The notes beneath the pieces are model-generated. The model saw only the letters and a list, made by a program, of their open reading frames with translations. It did no database searches and had not been told where the DNA came from. Both the position numbers and the translations under genes were made by a program. Of a DNA stretch of 64,000 nucleotides, positions 24,198 to 34,100 are shown one piece after another. Origin of the DNA: Parasegetibacter sp. NRK P23 (GTDB lineage Bacteria > Bacteroidota > Bacteroidia > Chitinophagales > Chitinophagaceae); assembly GCF_023721715.1 (NCBI RefSeq), contig NZ_JAMDLG010000001.1, positions 2,023,784-2,087,783 on the forward strand. Direction: 5' to 3'. Each line of letters begins with the position of its first letter. Positions within the stretch are counted from its first letter, which is position 1.

Positions 24198-26087
24198 TTA
24201 ATTCAGGGTTTCGTTAACAATATCCAGTTCAATCCGCAGGTTGTCAATAATGAACTCCTGTCGTTGCGGGGTGTTTTTCCCCATAAAGTATTCCAGAAGC
24301 TGTGTGATATGCGTTTCCGGCATCACCATTACCGGTTGAAGACGGATATCTTCTCCAATGAACCTGCCGAACTCGTCGGGAGAGATTTCACCCAAGCCTT
24401 TGAACCTCGTAATCTCTGGCTTGCCACCAAGTTTCTTTACAGCGGCCTGTTTTTCGGTTTCATCATAACAGTAAATGGTTTCCTGTTTGTTCCTGACCCT
24501 GAACAATGGTGTTTCCAGGATATAAACATGTCCGTTTTTAACAAGATCCGGGAAAAATTGCAGGAAGAAGGTCATCAGCAATAACCTGATGTGCATACCA
24601 TCCACGTCGGCATCAGTCGCGATCACAATATTATTATACCGAAGTTCATCAATCCCGGCCTCAATGTTCAGGGCATGCTGGAGCAGGTTGAACTCTTCGT
24701 TTTCATAAACTACTTTCTTGGTAAGTCCGAAACAATTCAGCGGTTTTCCGCGTAAGCTGAAAACGGCCTGAAGTTCTACGTTCCGGGCTTTTGTAATGGA
24801 GCCACTCGCCGAGTCTCCTTCGGTAATAAAGATGGTACTCTCCAGTTTCTTTTGTTCAAACTCTTCTTTATTCTTCGCGGGAGCCTCATCGTTGAGGTGG
24901 TACCTGCAATCCCGCAGTTTTTTATTGTGCAGGTTTGCCTTTTTGGCCCTTTCGTTCGCCAGTTTACGGATACCGCTCAGTTCTTTTCTTTCCCGCTCAC
25001 TCTGTTCGATCCTTTTTTTCAAGGCTTCCGCAACAGTTGGATTTTTATGGAGATAATCATCCAGGTGTTTAGCAAGGAATTCTCCCACAAAATTCTTCAT
25101 GCTCTGCCCGCCTTCGGCCACATTGAGCGAACCCAGTTTTGTTTTGGTCTGCGACTCAAAAACAGGTTCCTGCACCCGTACCGCCACGGCCGCACAAATA
25201 CTTCCCCTGATATCGGATGGCTCGTAATCCTTTTTAAAGAATTCCCGCACCGTTTTTACGAACGATTCCCTGAAAGCCTGTTGATGCGTGCCGCCCTGGG
25301 TGGTAAACTGGCCGTTCACAAAGGAATAAATGTCTTCTCCGTAATCATTGTTGTGGGTAATGGCCACTTCAATATCTTCCCCTTTCAGGTGAATGATCGG
25401 ATACCGTAGTTCATCCGGGTTTGTATTTCTGGTAAGCAAATCGAGCAAACCGTTCCGGCTCACATACTTTTTACCGTTGAAACTCAGTACCAGTCCGGCA
25501 TTCAGAAAGCAATAGTTCCAAATCTGTTTGTCCAGGTATTCATGGATAAAATGAAAATGCCTGAAAATGGTATCGTCGGGGATAAAACTAACCAGTGTTC
25601 CGTTCTCCTCTTTAGTAGAAGTCTCCTTGTGTTCTTTAATGAGCACGCCTTTCTCAAATTCGGCGACCCTCGTTTTTCCATCCCTGAAACTCTGCACCAT
25701 AAAGTAATTGCTGAGGGCATTCACCGCTTTGGTACCCACACCATTCAATCCCACACTTTTCTGGAAAGCCTTACTGTCATATTTCGCACCGGTATTGATC
25801 TTACTTACCACATCCACCAGTTTCCCCAGCGGAATCCCTCTTCCATAGTCGCGTATGGTAACTGTCTTGTTTTCAATCGTGATCTCCACCTGCTTTCCGA
25901 AGCCCATCATATGCTCGTCTATACAGTTATCGATCACCTCCTTTACAAGTACATAGATGCCATCATCCGGACTGGAGCCATCGCCAAGTTTCCCGATATA
26001 CATTCCAGGTCGCAAACGAATGTGTTCGCGCCAGTCCAGACTTTTAATGGAATCTTCCGTGTAATTCGATGTGTTTTTTTCTGCCAT
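24198..26087 (-). CDS. parE: DNA topoisomerase IV subunit B
   Basis: A 629-residue ATPase subunit of a type IIA topoisomerase. GHKL motifs: [14 protein letters not shown] (Asn ligand for Mg-ATP), [13 protein letters not shown] and [20 protein letters not shown] motifs EGDSASGS and [14 protein letters not shown]. The order and short length (no extra TOPRIM insertion) fit ParE. Start: [20 protein letters not shown] at 26087 is preferred to the in-frame ATG at 26138, whose extra 17 residues look unlike the family. It opens the minus-strand run that ends with parC and tRNA-Pro. Confidence 0.92.
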   Translation of the reverse strand: MAEKNTSNYTEDSIKSLDWREHIRLRPGMYIGKLGDGSSPDDGIYVLVKEVIDNCIDEHMMGFGKQVEITIENKTVTIRDYGRGIPLGKLVDVVSKINTGAKYDSKAFQKSVGLNGVGTKAVNALSNYFMVQSFRDGKTRVAEFEKGVLIKEHKETSTKEENGTLVSFIPDDTIFRHFHFIHEYLDKQIWNYCFLNAGLVLSFNGKKYVSRNGLLDLLTRNTNPDELRYPIIHLKGEDIEVAITHNNDYGEDIYSFVNGQFTTQGGTHQQAFRESFVKTVREFFKKDYEPSDIRGSICAAVAVRVQEPVFESQTKTKLGSLNVAEGGQSMKNFVGEFLAKHLDDYLHKNPTVAEALKKRIEQSERERKELSGIRKLANERAKKANLHNKKLRDCRYHLNDEAPAKNKEEFEQKKLESTIFITEGDSASGSITKARNVELQAVFSLRGKPLNCFGLTKKVVYENEEFNLLQHALNIEAGIDELRYNNIVIATDADVDGMHIRLLLMTFFLQFFPDLVKNGHVYILETPLFRVRNKQETIYCYDETEKQAAVKKLGGKPEITRFKGLGEISPDEFGRFIGEDIRLQPVMVMPETHITQLLEYFMGKNTPQRQEFIIDNLRIELDIVNETLN

Positions 26088-26523
26088 ATACTGGTTCACC
26101 TTTTTTGAATGCGCTACAAATTCGTAATTATTAAGCATTTACGGGAAAAATTATCCTCTCCTTCCTGCAAACGGCAACGAAGATACTAACATTTTTAGCA
26201 GTCCTGGCTAGGTTTTTTCACGGAAATGAATCAGTGTTTTCACTGTAAGAAACACTCCGTTAAAATCTTCTTGTATTAAATTTAAGTTGTGAAAAACCAC
26301 ATGATTAATTGATTTTTAATTCATTAAGATTATTTTATCCAGTTTAATTTCTAGTTCTTCAGCTTAAATCTTACCGGAGGGTATTTTGCCGCGTAAAAAA
26401 AATGGCTAATTTTGAAGTCTTACCAACCCACCGGCACAGCGGCTTACTTCCGCTGAAATTGCAGCTTATTAACCCATTTTATTCTGAGGAAGATATTTTT
26501 CTAAACAGCTAAATAAGCGGTGT
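26088..26523. other. AT-rich divergent intergenic region
   Basis: This 436-nt region separates parE (leftward) from a small plus-strand gene. It is AT-rich around 26270-26350 and holds one good plus-strand promoter (26384-26414). I see no ORF of substance, RNA gene or strong hairpin in the remainder. Confidence 0.5.
26384..26414 (+). promoter_or_regulatory. Bacteroidota-type promoter (-33/-7)
   Basis: TTTTG (26384-26388), an 18-nt spacer and TAATTTTG (26407-26414), a perfect TAnnTTTG -7 element. It would give a leader of about 100 nt before the hypothetical gene at 26524. The same spacing occurs before tRNA-His and the pheA leader. Confidence 0.65.
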
Positions 26524-26790
26524 ATGTACAATTTTGAACTATTGGAAAAAGGCTGTTACTACCTGATACAGGAGAAACAGGATGCGGCGGTGAGTATGAT
26601 TCAGGTAAATCTGAAAACGGATCATTGTATGTTTATTACCTACCATGGAGATACGGAAAGTTCTTCCTGGAAACGTAAGTCGGATACCATATTCGACATT
26701 ATAGAATTATTGGATGATAAAAATGTGAAGGCCTGGGAATCACTTTTCGTGAACAGTGAGGATGCGTTCAATACGGGTGAGGAAGAATAA
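26524..26790 (+). CDS. Hypothetical protein, 88 residues
   Basis: A small acidic protein (MYNFELLEKGCYYLIQEKQD) with an alternating strand pattern followed by a helix (DTIFDIIELLDDKNVKAWES) and an acidic tail. I do not recognise the family. It is preceded by a good promoter about 110 nt upstream and followed after 46 nt by the transglutaminase-like gene, with which it may be cotranscribed. Confidence 0.65.
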   Translation: MYNFELLEKGCYYLIQEKQDAAVSMIQVNLKTDHCMFITYHGDTESSSWKRKSDTIFDIIELLDDKNVKAWESLFVNSEDAFNTGEEE

Positions 26791-26836
26791 CAATGTGTTG
26801 GCGTTTTTTGGTACAATTTTTTCCGTAAATGAATTA

Positions 26837-27742
26837 ATGGATCAACCCAAAGAAAAATACCCGGTCGTCCGCGATATTTTTATTCATGTCGTTGCCGTGC
26901 TTACGATCATTCCCCTGGCCCCCGTTATCAACCGGTATATTCCTCCGGTTATGATCGGGAAATGGAATGCGGACCTGGTGTTGTCTGTTCTGATCTCAGC
27001 ATTGATTATCAGACTGATCTCCTGGTTGTTCAAGCCACTCATTATCCCAGGATTTATCGTACTGGCTGGTATGCTCACCTGGAATGAATTTACGGACGGC
27101 TATTCTTTTGGAAATGTTGTTCATGACTACAAGAATATTGTATCCAATAACTGGCGGCATAAAAATCTCAAGGAAAGAGATCTTTCCATAAGGCCGGCAT
27201 TGTTTGAAACAGCTACGCAGGTGCTCGTGAAGGACCTTCAGGTTAAAGTGGATTATAAGGATTCGCTCGTAAGGAACTATGCCGTGAAAGCATCGGTAGA
27301 AAATTTTGATGAATACCATCCCAAATATGGCCCGGTGGTACGATGGCTTTCATTGTTCAAAGTGGTCAACGAAAACTTCAAGTATGTTTCAGATGCCCAG
27401 CGTGATGAATATTTCGCCGGCCCGAGAGAAACCATTCTCAACGGAATGGGAGGAGATTGCGATGACCATACCATCCTGATGGTTTCGGCCATGCGTTCCA
27501 TTGGCGCTAAAACCCGTATGATCGTTACGCAGGGGCACGTTTATCCTGAATTGTATTGCGGGGATAAAGCAGAATTTGAAAAAATGAAACAGGCTGTATT
27601 ACACCTGTTCGCAGATCAGATATCGAAGGGGTTGCATTACCGGGAGTTCAACGGAGAGTACTGGATGAATCTTGATTATACGGCGCACCACCCCGGTGGC
27701 CCCTACTTGAACGACCTTGCGTACGCCGTTATTGACTTCTGA
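26837..27742 (+). CDS. Transglutaminase-like membrane-anchored protein
   Basis: A 301-residue protein with three N-terminal membrane segments (DIFIHVVAVLTIIPLAPVI; VLSVLISALIIRLISWLF; LIIPGFIVLAGMLTW) and a C-terminal transglutaminase/protease-like domain. The catalytic Cys is in GMGGDCDDHTILMVSAMR, His in VTQGHVYPELY and Asp probably in MNLDYTAHHPGGPY. The family includes proteases and peptide cross-linkers; the substrate is unknown. ATG 26837 is used because the longer frame from 26756 overlaps the upstream gene in another frame. The end is 5 nt from the convergent GAF gene. Confidence 0.78.
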   Translation: MDQPKEKYPVVRDIFIHVVAVLTIIPLAPVINRYIPPVMIGKWNADLVLSVLISALIIRLISWLFKPLIIPGFIVLAGMLTWNEFTDGYSFGNVVHDYKNIVSNNWRHKNLKERDLSIRPALFETATQVLVKDLQVKVDYKDSLVRNYAVKASVENFDEYHPKYGPVVRWLSLFKVVNENFKYVSDAQRDEYFAGPRETILNGMGGDCDDHTILMVSAMRSIGAKTRMIVTQGHVYPELYCGDKAEFEKMKQAVLHLFADQISKGLHYREFNGEYWMNLDYTAHHPGGPYLNDLAYAVIDF

Positions 27743-27747
27743 TCCGG

Positions 27748-28944
27748 TTAATTCCTGAAAGTAAAAGAAATCATCGTTCCCATACCATCAATTTTATCGA
27801 TGGATAATTTTCCTCCTAACCGAAGAATCATTTCTTCTACAAAGAAAAGTTCCAGCAACTCTTCTTCAATACCTGTTTTCTTTTCACGTTGAAGCTGGCT
27901 GGACAATAGCGTTGCGGCATATTCATCGTTTACGTTGATCACCAGCAGTACGAAATCATTATCGGAAGTGGCGGACAGGTGAATATTGGCATCTTTACAG
28001 GTATTTAACACCTGGAACAACAACTGGCGCAGGATGAACTCCAGTTTGGTGCGGTGCTGACCTATATTAATGTCTCCGGGCAGGTGCATTTTAAAGTGCT
28101 TAGTAACCTGAGGAAACTCCTTCTCCAGCTTATCTTTTACCTGCTGAATCATCACTTTGAGGGGTATGGCCGAATCAGTGAGGGATACGCCAGCCTGAGA
28201 TTCATTCCAATCCGCAAGGTTCCTGATAAGCGCGGAAGCTCCAGACAGTTGAGTTCCAACTTCTCCGAAAAGTGAAAAAATGGCATCCCTGGTCAATTCT
28301 CTGGTTTCAAAATTTTCCAATTTTTGCTGAAGTCCTTCAATGGTCTTGCCAACCTTATCACGCACCACCGAAATGAGCAGGTTATTTGTTCTCGCAATGG
28401 CCTGAAGGGATTCCTTTTGTACATGGTCTACCTGCAATTGAAGCTTCAATGACTGATTCGACAATCGCAATTCAAGCAGTTTCTTTACCTGACCTGCAAG
28501 GATTTTTAGTGTTCTGATTTCTTCTTCTGAAATATTGCGTGGAATTACATCCAGGATGCAGATGGTCCCCAGTGTATGCCCGTTTGATACGATCGGGGCA
28601 CCGGCATAAAACCTGATGGGTGGCGTTTCGGTCAAAAAGGGATTATCGGAAAACCGCTGATCTGAAGCCGTGTCGGACACCACCATTACATCATTGTTCA
28701 AAATGGCGTGACCACAGAAGGATATATCCCTGTCTGTTTGATCTGCACTGAATCCAATCTTCGATTTGAACCATTGCCTGTTCTCATCCACCAGAGAGAT
28801 CATGGAGATGGGCGCCTTACAAATGCGGGAAGCGAGTTCAACGAGTTCGTCGAATTCGGGTTCAGGGGCTGAGTCGAGTATATTGAACCTGTTCAGTTCC
28901 CGCAGTCGCTCTTTTTCATTAAATGGTTTAGGCGGCGCTATCAT
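27748..28944 (-). CDS. GAF-domain protein with degenerate kinase-like C-terminus
   Basis: A 398-residue protein. Residues about 15-155 are a GAF domain closely resembling, in wording and order, the GAF of the hybrid kinase at 4431 (FCGHAIL, DQRFSDNPF, IRFYAGAPI, LGTICILD). Residues about 175-260 form a DHp-like helical region and about 280-398 an HATPase-like fold, but the phospho-acceptor H box and the N and G boxes are not recognisable, apart from a final GMGTMISFTF-like strand. It is probably a signalling protein without kinase activity. A TATCTTTG element at 28977-28984 (minus) favours the ATG at 28944 or 28959 over 28992. Confidence 0.78.
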   Translation of the reverse strand: MIAPPKPFNEKERLRELNRFNILDSAPEPEFDELVELASRICKAPISMISLVDENRQWFKSKIGFSADQTDRDISFCGHAILNNDVMVVSDTASDQRFSDNPFLTETPPIRFYAGAPIVSNGHTLGTICILDVIPRNISEEEIRTLKILAGQVKKLLELRLSNQSLKLQLQVDHVQKESLQAIARTNNLLISVVRDKVGKTIEGLQQKLENFETRELTRDAIFSLFGEVGTQLSGASALIRNLADWNESQAGVSLTDSAIPLKVMIQQVKDKLEKEFPQVTKHFKMHLPGDINIGQHRTKLEFILRQLLFQVLNTCKDANIHLSATSDNDFVLLVINVNDEYAATLLSSQLQREKKTGIEEELLELFFVEEMILRLGGKLSIDKIDGMGTMISFTFRN

Positions 28945-28976
28945 TTGTACGGAGATCATGGCTTTAATGATCGGGA

Positions 28977-28984
28977 CAAAGATA
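28977..28984 (-). promoter_or_regulatory. -7 promoter element for the GAF gene
   Basis: Minus-strand TATCTTTG fits TAnnTTTG exactly. No clear -33 TTTG lies at the right distance, so support is partial. Confidence 0.35.
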
Positions 28985-29113
28985 TCCCGCAAAGCATTCG
29001 TTATCCGGTTGTTAACAAGACATTATCGCAAGAGTAAGTAATTACCTGTAAGCCGGGGCAGGGTTAAGTATTTAGGTAGCCTTACTTATTATTCCATCAC
29101 CTGTTTGTGGAAG

Positions 29114-29848
29114 TCACTTTGTCCCGGAAGGTTTCATGATGTCTCTTAGTACCACGCTGGCACATACACACCCGAAGATCGCCGGCATGTAAGATATGGT
29201 ACCGATAAGTGATTTCTTGGGGAAGGCTTTTTCAGAGACGATCACTCTTGACTGATCCACCTGTTCCGGTGAAAAAACAGCTTTGAACCCGGTGTAAATA
29301 CCGGATTCATGCAGTTTTTTCCTGACCGCCTGGGCCAGCTTGCATTGGTGAGTCTTGCTGATATCGGCTACCTGTACCTGTGAGGGATCCACTTTCCCCC
29401 CGGCACCAAGAGCAGACACCACGGGTACCTGGTGCGCAAGGCAGGTCTTCAGAAACGCAACCTTGGCCGATAAGGTATCAATGCAATCCACCGCATAATC
29501 ATAATGGTTATGCCTGAAGAGTTCTTCCGTTTTTTCAGCGTCAAGAAACATGGGCAAAACACGGAGTTGTATGTTTGGATTGATGTCTTTCAATCGTTCT
29601 GCCATTACCTCTGCTTTTTTTCTTCCTTCATTGGAATGCAGGGCTGGTATCTGGCGGTTACAGTTGGATAGTTCCACCACGTCGGCATCCACGATCGTCA
29701 TCCTGTTCACGCCTCCCCTTGCGATCATTTCCGCGCATATGCCACCCACGCCACCGAGGCCCACCACCAATACATGGTGTTCCATCATGTGGCCCACGGT
29801 TTCCGCTCCCAGCAATAATTCAGTCCTGCTTAACCAATAAGGGATCAT
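29114..29848 (-). CDS. tcdA: tRNA threonylcarbamoyladenosine dehydratase
   Basis: A 244-residue E1-like (ThiF/MoeB superfamily) enzyme that cyclises t6A at position 37 of ANN-decoding tRNAs. The ATP/NAD-like loop is VLVVGLGGVGGICAEMIARGGV, followed by TIVDADVVELSNCNRQIPAL, the adenylation Arg/Lys region and YDYAVDCIDTLSAKVAFL, all diagnostic for TcdA/CsdL. The C-terminal GTISYMPAIFGCVCAS is the membrane-like tail region of the family. It is divergent from the YCF48-like gene with 58 nt between. Confidence 0.92.
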   Translation of the reverse strand: MIPYWLSRTELLLGAETVGHMMEHHVLVVGLGGVGGICAEMIARGGVNRMTIVDADVVELSNCNRQIPALHSNEGRKKAEVMAERLKDINPNIQLRVLPMFLDAEKTEELFRHNHYDYAVDCIDTLSAKVAFLKTCLAHQVPVVSALGAGGKVDPSQVQVADISKTHQCKLAQAVRKKLHESGIYTGFKAVFSPEQVDQSRVIVSEKAFPKKSLIGTISYMPAIFGCVCASVVLRDIMKPSGTK

Positions 29849-29906
29849 TTGTGTGCTTCGTTTAATCGTGTTTGCTTAATTTTCCTGCAAATTTGAAAAC
29901 CACCGC

Positions 29907-30938
29907 ATGAATTCCAAAATTTTTTATCTGCTGCTGTTGTTTTTCCCTATTTGTGCATCTGCCCAGCAACCTGTTTACAAGGTAGATACACTGGTTACGA
30001 AGAAAGGCGTAAGTTTCCGCGGCCTTAGCGTTGTAGATGACAACACGGTATGGGTAAGCGGTTCCCGTGGTACAGTAGGACGTTCCGTTGATGGCGGCAC
30101 CACCTGGAATTGGTACACCGTGGAAGGTTATGAGAAAGTGGAATTCAGGGATATTGAAGCGTTCGACGCGCAAAACGCCGTTATTATGGGCATTGGAAGC
30201 CCGGGTTACATTCTCCGGACGCACAACGGCGGCGGCACCTGGAAACTGGTGTATGAGAACCGCGACACGGCCATGTTCATGGATGCGATGGTCTTCTGGA
30301 ACATCCATTCCGGTATCGCCGTGGGTGATCCGATCAACGGAAAACTGTTTGTTACCCGCAGTTTCGACGGGGGAAAAACCTGGAAGGATATTCCGTTAGA
30401 ACACCGTCCCGTAGCCGATAGCGGCGAGGCCATGTTCGCGTCCAGCGGCACCAATGTACGCCCCCTCGATCTGGATGAGGCTGTAATTGTGACCGGCGGA
30501 TTAGCCGCACATTTGTACATTCGCGACCAAAGAATTCCCTTGCCCATCATGAAAGGCACGCAAACATCCGGCGCTAATTCCGTAGCGGTGAAAACACCAA
30601 AAAAAAGAAAGAAAAGCACGGAACTGATTATTGTTGGTGGGGACTTTACGCGGGATACCGTAACCACAGGGAACTGTGTATATACCACTGATCTCGGTAA
30701 AACCTGGCAAACGCCAGTTACACCGCCCCATGGATACCGGTCCTGTGTGGAATATTTTGGGGAGAAAAAGATTATTGCCTGTGGCACTTCGGGCGTGGAT
30801 GTTTCTGTTGATGGGGGAAAGCATTTTGCACTGGTTTCCAGAGAAGGGTATCATGTGTGTTTGAAGGCTAAGAATGGGAAAGCGGTGTTTCTCGCGGGGA
30901 ATGGTAAGGTTGGGGTGTTGCGGGTGGGGAATAAATAA
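29907..30938 (+). CDS. Exported YCF48-like / BNR-repeat beta-propeller protein
   Basis: A 343-residue secreted protein (signal peptide MNSKIFYLLLLFFPICASAQ). Repeated blade motifs with Ser/Asp-box character recur: VGRSVDGGTTWNWY, ILRTHNGGGTWKL, VTRSFDGGKTWKDI, YTTDLGKTWQTP and VSVDGGKHFALVS. This is the pattern of the YCF48/HCF136 photosystem-II-assembly-like fold, common in non-photosynthetic Bacteroidota where it is often called an oxidoreductase without proof. A KKRKKSTE basic insert interrupts blade 4 or 5. Function is unknown, possibly a periplasmic or surface assembly factor. Confidence 0.8.
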   Translation: MNSKIFYLLLLFFPICASAQQPVYKVDTLVTKKGVSFRGLSVVDDNTVWVSGSRGTVGRSVDGGTTWNWYTVEGYEKVEFRDIEAFDAQNAVIMGIGSPGYILRTHNGGGTWKLVYENRDTAMFMDAMVFWNIHSGIAVGDPINGKLFVTRSFDGGKTWKDIPLEHRPVADSGEAMFASSGTNVRPLDLDEAVIVTGGLAAHLYIRDQRIPLPIMKGTQTSGANSVAVKTPKKRKKSTELIIVGGDFTRDTVTTGNCVYTTDLGKTWQTPVTPPHGYRSCVEYFGEKKIIACGTSGVDVSVDGGKHFALVSREGYHVCLKAKNGKAVFLAGNGKVGVLRVGNK

Positions 30939-30944
30939 TGCTCT

Positions 30945-30975
30945 GACGTTGCGCCGTGGCGTCGTTGCGAGAAAC
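30945..30975 (+). repeat. Dispersed 31-bp GC-rich repeat, copy A
   Basis: GACGTTGCGCCGTGGCGTCG followed by TTGCGAGAAAC. It is 27/31 identical to the right arm (50997-51027) of the nested element at 50785-51027. It begins 6 nt after the stop codon of the YCF48-like gene. A second, related GCGTCTTTG...GCGTCTTCGCG run follows at about 31010-31040. Confidence 0.6.
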
Positions 30976-31048
30976 AAAAACTCAACAGGCCGCACTTCAA
31001 CCACTCCTTGCGTCTTTGTTCCTTTGCGTCTTCGCGTGAAATTCTTCC

Positions 31049-31078
31049 AAAAAAAAATGTCGGCCTTTCGGACCGACA
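31049..31078 (-). terminator. Rho-independent terminator after smc
   Basis: On the minus strand TGTCGGTCC / GGCCGACA (31058-31078) forms a stem with a small bulge and a short GAAA-containing loop, followed by nine T residues (31057-31049). It lies about 100 nt past the smc stop. Confidence 0.75.
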
Positions 31079-31178
31079 CCTTGTTCGAAAACAAGAATTA
31101 CAACCTCAAATTGTGCCACGAAGATAATTCGCAGATTTAGTATTTTCTATACCCGGAACCGGGTAAAACACGAAAAGT

Positions 31179-34100
31179 TTAATTCAGCCCCCTGAAGTCC
31201 ACCGGAACGAGTTTGCTTACCCCGGGTTCCTGCATAGTAACGCCGTAAATCACATCTACTGCGCTCATGGTCATCTTGTTGTGGGTTACAATGATGAACT
31301 GGCTGGTTTCGCTGAATTTGCGGATCATATTGGTGAATTTGCCCACGTTCGCATCGTCCAGCGGGGCATCCACTTCATCCAGGATACAGAATGGCGCGGG
31401 TTTGATCAGGTAGATGGCGAATAGCATAGCCGTTGCCGTGAGTGTTTTTTCCCCGCCACTCAATTGGGTGATGGTACTCGGACGTTTACCTTTTGGCTTG
31501 GCGATGATGTCTATACCTGTTTCGGCCAGGTTCTCCGGGTTTTCGAGAATCATATCACATTGGTCCTCTTCGGTGAACAGCGCTTTGAATACCTTGATAA
31601 AGTTTTCTTTTACCTGATTGAAAGTATCGAGAAACTTCTGGTTGGCCGTGGCTTCCACTTCCTGGATGGTTTGGAGCAATGATTCTTTTGCGGTAACAAG
31701 GTCATTCTTTTGTTCGAGAATGAATTCGTAGCGCTTTTTCATTTCCTGGAACGCTTCAATGGCGGTGGGGTTCACTTCGCCCATATTCTCCAGGCGTTTT
31801 TTCATCCTTTCGGCACTGGCCTGAAGGTCTTCCAGCGGCACATTGCCGGTTCTGTCCTGGTCGATGATATCATCAAGGTTCACGCGAAATTCCACGCTGA
31901 GGCGTTCTTTCATAGATGCAAGCTGAAGCTTGAGTTCGTTGAGCCGATCTTTGATTTCGCTCATGGCATGCTCCATCTGATCTTTCACCTTCTGCTTCTG
32001 GCGCAGCGCTGTTTCTTTTTCGTTCAGCACATTGCGCAGGTTATAATAAGCCTGGTCGGCTTCGTTCAGTTTTTTCTCTTCGGTTTCCTTGCGCTGCATC
32101 AGTTCGAGGAGCGCCTGTGAGGCGTTCTCAAACAACTCGGCGGACTCCTGGATATTTTCGGCTGTGGATGCCTGTTGGGCGGCATTCTGTTCAATCTGGC
32201 TTTTCAGGTCGGCGATCTGGTTGCGTTTGAACACCAGTTCCTGTTTCAGCGCGTTCACCTTGCTCTGCTGGCGCGTTACCTGTAGGTTATAATCATTGAA
32301 CTGAGCGCTGGCCTGGTTGTATGCCTGTTCCGCCGCTGTATAGTCGGCTTCCAGGGCAATCATTTTTTCATTCACCTGCTCCCACTCATCGGTAAGGCGC
32401 AACAGCGCCTCGCGCACGTGTTCCACTTCCTGGTTGGTGCGCGCTATATTGGCTTCCTGCTCCTGCAAACGCTGCGTGCTGCTTTGTTGCTGGGCAGACA
32501 GGTTTTCAATTTTGTTTTGCAGGGCGAACACCTGGTTGGTGAGCCGGCTGATCTCTTCCTGTGTTTGTTTGATGGCCTGCTCTTTCAATTGTTCATTGAA
32601 AGCGATCACCTGGTTGTGCTTCGATTGAATGGTGGCTTTCAGGTTATCTACCACTATCTGCTGTGCGTCAATCTGCTCCTGTAGTTTTTCCAGGTTTTTG
32701 GCGCGACCGATCTTCTTTCCTTCAAACAGTCCCACGCTTCCCCCGGTAAGGGTATATTGTCCTTTTACGTATTTACCGGTTTTTTCCAGGATCACTTTTC
32801 CACCGTTCAACTGCAATGCGGCCTCGTCCTGTGCAATAAACACATTGCCCAGCAGGTGTTGTGCGAGCGGTTTGTATTTGTCCTCCACTTCAATTACCTG
32901 GAGCGCGGGAATGGTGCCTTCCGGTTGTTCAGCGCCGGCACCGGCTTCCTTCACCTGATCGAGAAGGAAAAAGTTGGCTTTTCCTTTTTTATTGTTGTCG
33001 AGCAGGTGCACCGCGGTGAGTCCTTCTTCCAGGTTCTCCACGATATAATAATTAAGGTAAGGTTCCAGCACGTTCTCTACTGCGGCGCGGAATTCTTCCT
33101 TCACATAAATGATGTCCTGTAAAATAGGCGCGGTATGGTTCCAGTTCGGATTCTTGTGCAGGAACTTTACGGATTCCGGATAGCCTTCCATGGAGTCGAT
33201 CAGACTTTTCAGGAGCGCGTGTTCATTCTTGCGGGCATCCAGTTTCCTGTTCTCTTCCGCAAGCTGGTTGCGGAGTTCTTCCAGTTCACCCTGCGTTTGC
33301 AGTATCTGTTCTTTGGTGTTTTCGTGTTGTTGCTGCAGATCAGCCAGACTGGTCTTTTTTTCCGCCAGTTCCTTTTCCTTTTCCTGCTTTTCCACTTCCA
33401 GGGTTTTCACCTGTTCGGCACGTTGTGCATTTTCTTCCGTCAGCAGTTGAATAGAACGTTGCAGGTTCTGGATGGAAGTATCGGCAACGGCGACTTTTTT
33501 CTCCGCCTCAAACTGGTTGCGCTGGATTTGCTGGCTTGCCTTGCGGATATCATCAATGGCCACACGTTTTTCATCGAAGGATCGGCGCTTCGCGTCAACC
33601 GCATCGCGCATATCGTCGAGGTTGAACTGAAGGGTTTCCAGTACGCCCTCTCCTTCTTCGATCTGCTGGCCGGTGAATTCGATGGATTCTTCCAGTCCTT
33701 TTAATTGTCCGTCGGCTTTTTCGAGGAATTCTTTGAGCGAAGTTTCCCTTTCACGCAGGTAATGCAGTTTTTGAGAAGCGAGGTTCTTTTCGTTCTCTTT
33801 GGTGCGCAGGGTTTGAAGCAGGTCGTTGAATTCGTGCTGCATCGATTGAAGCGCGCGCTCTTTTTCAATGAACCCAACTTTTTCCTGTTCCACGGCCGCT
33901 TCTTCCAGCGCTATCTCTGCTTCCAGCTTCGTCTTCTTATCGGTTTCCTCGTCCTGTTGCTGGTTGAGTTCCCTGTAAGTGATGTTGAATCCTTCGAGTG
34001 CGGCCTTCGCGAGTTCTATGCTTACTTCCTTGTATTCCTTTTTGATTTCATAGAACTTTTCGGCTTTCTTCGCCTGGTTCTCCAGCGATTTCAACTGGTT

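Noticed and set aside
29041-29113. GTAAG...CTTAC hairpin between tcdA and the GAF gene
   Set aside because: Only about 5 bp with a long loop and no T-run; too weak to call a terminator.
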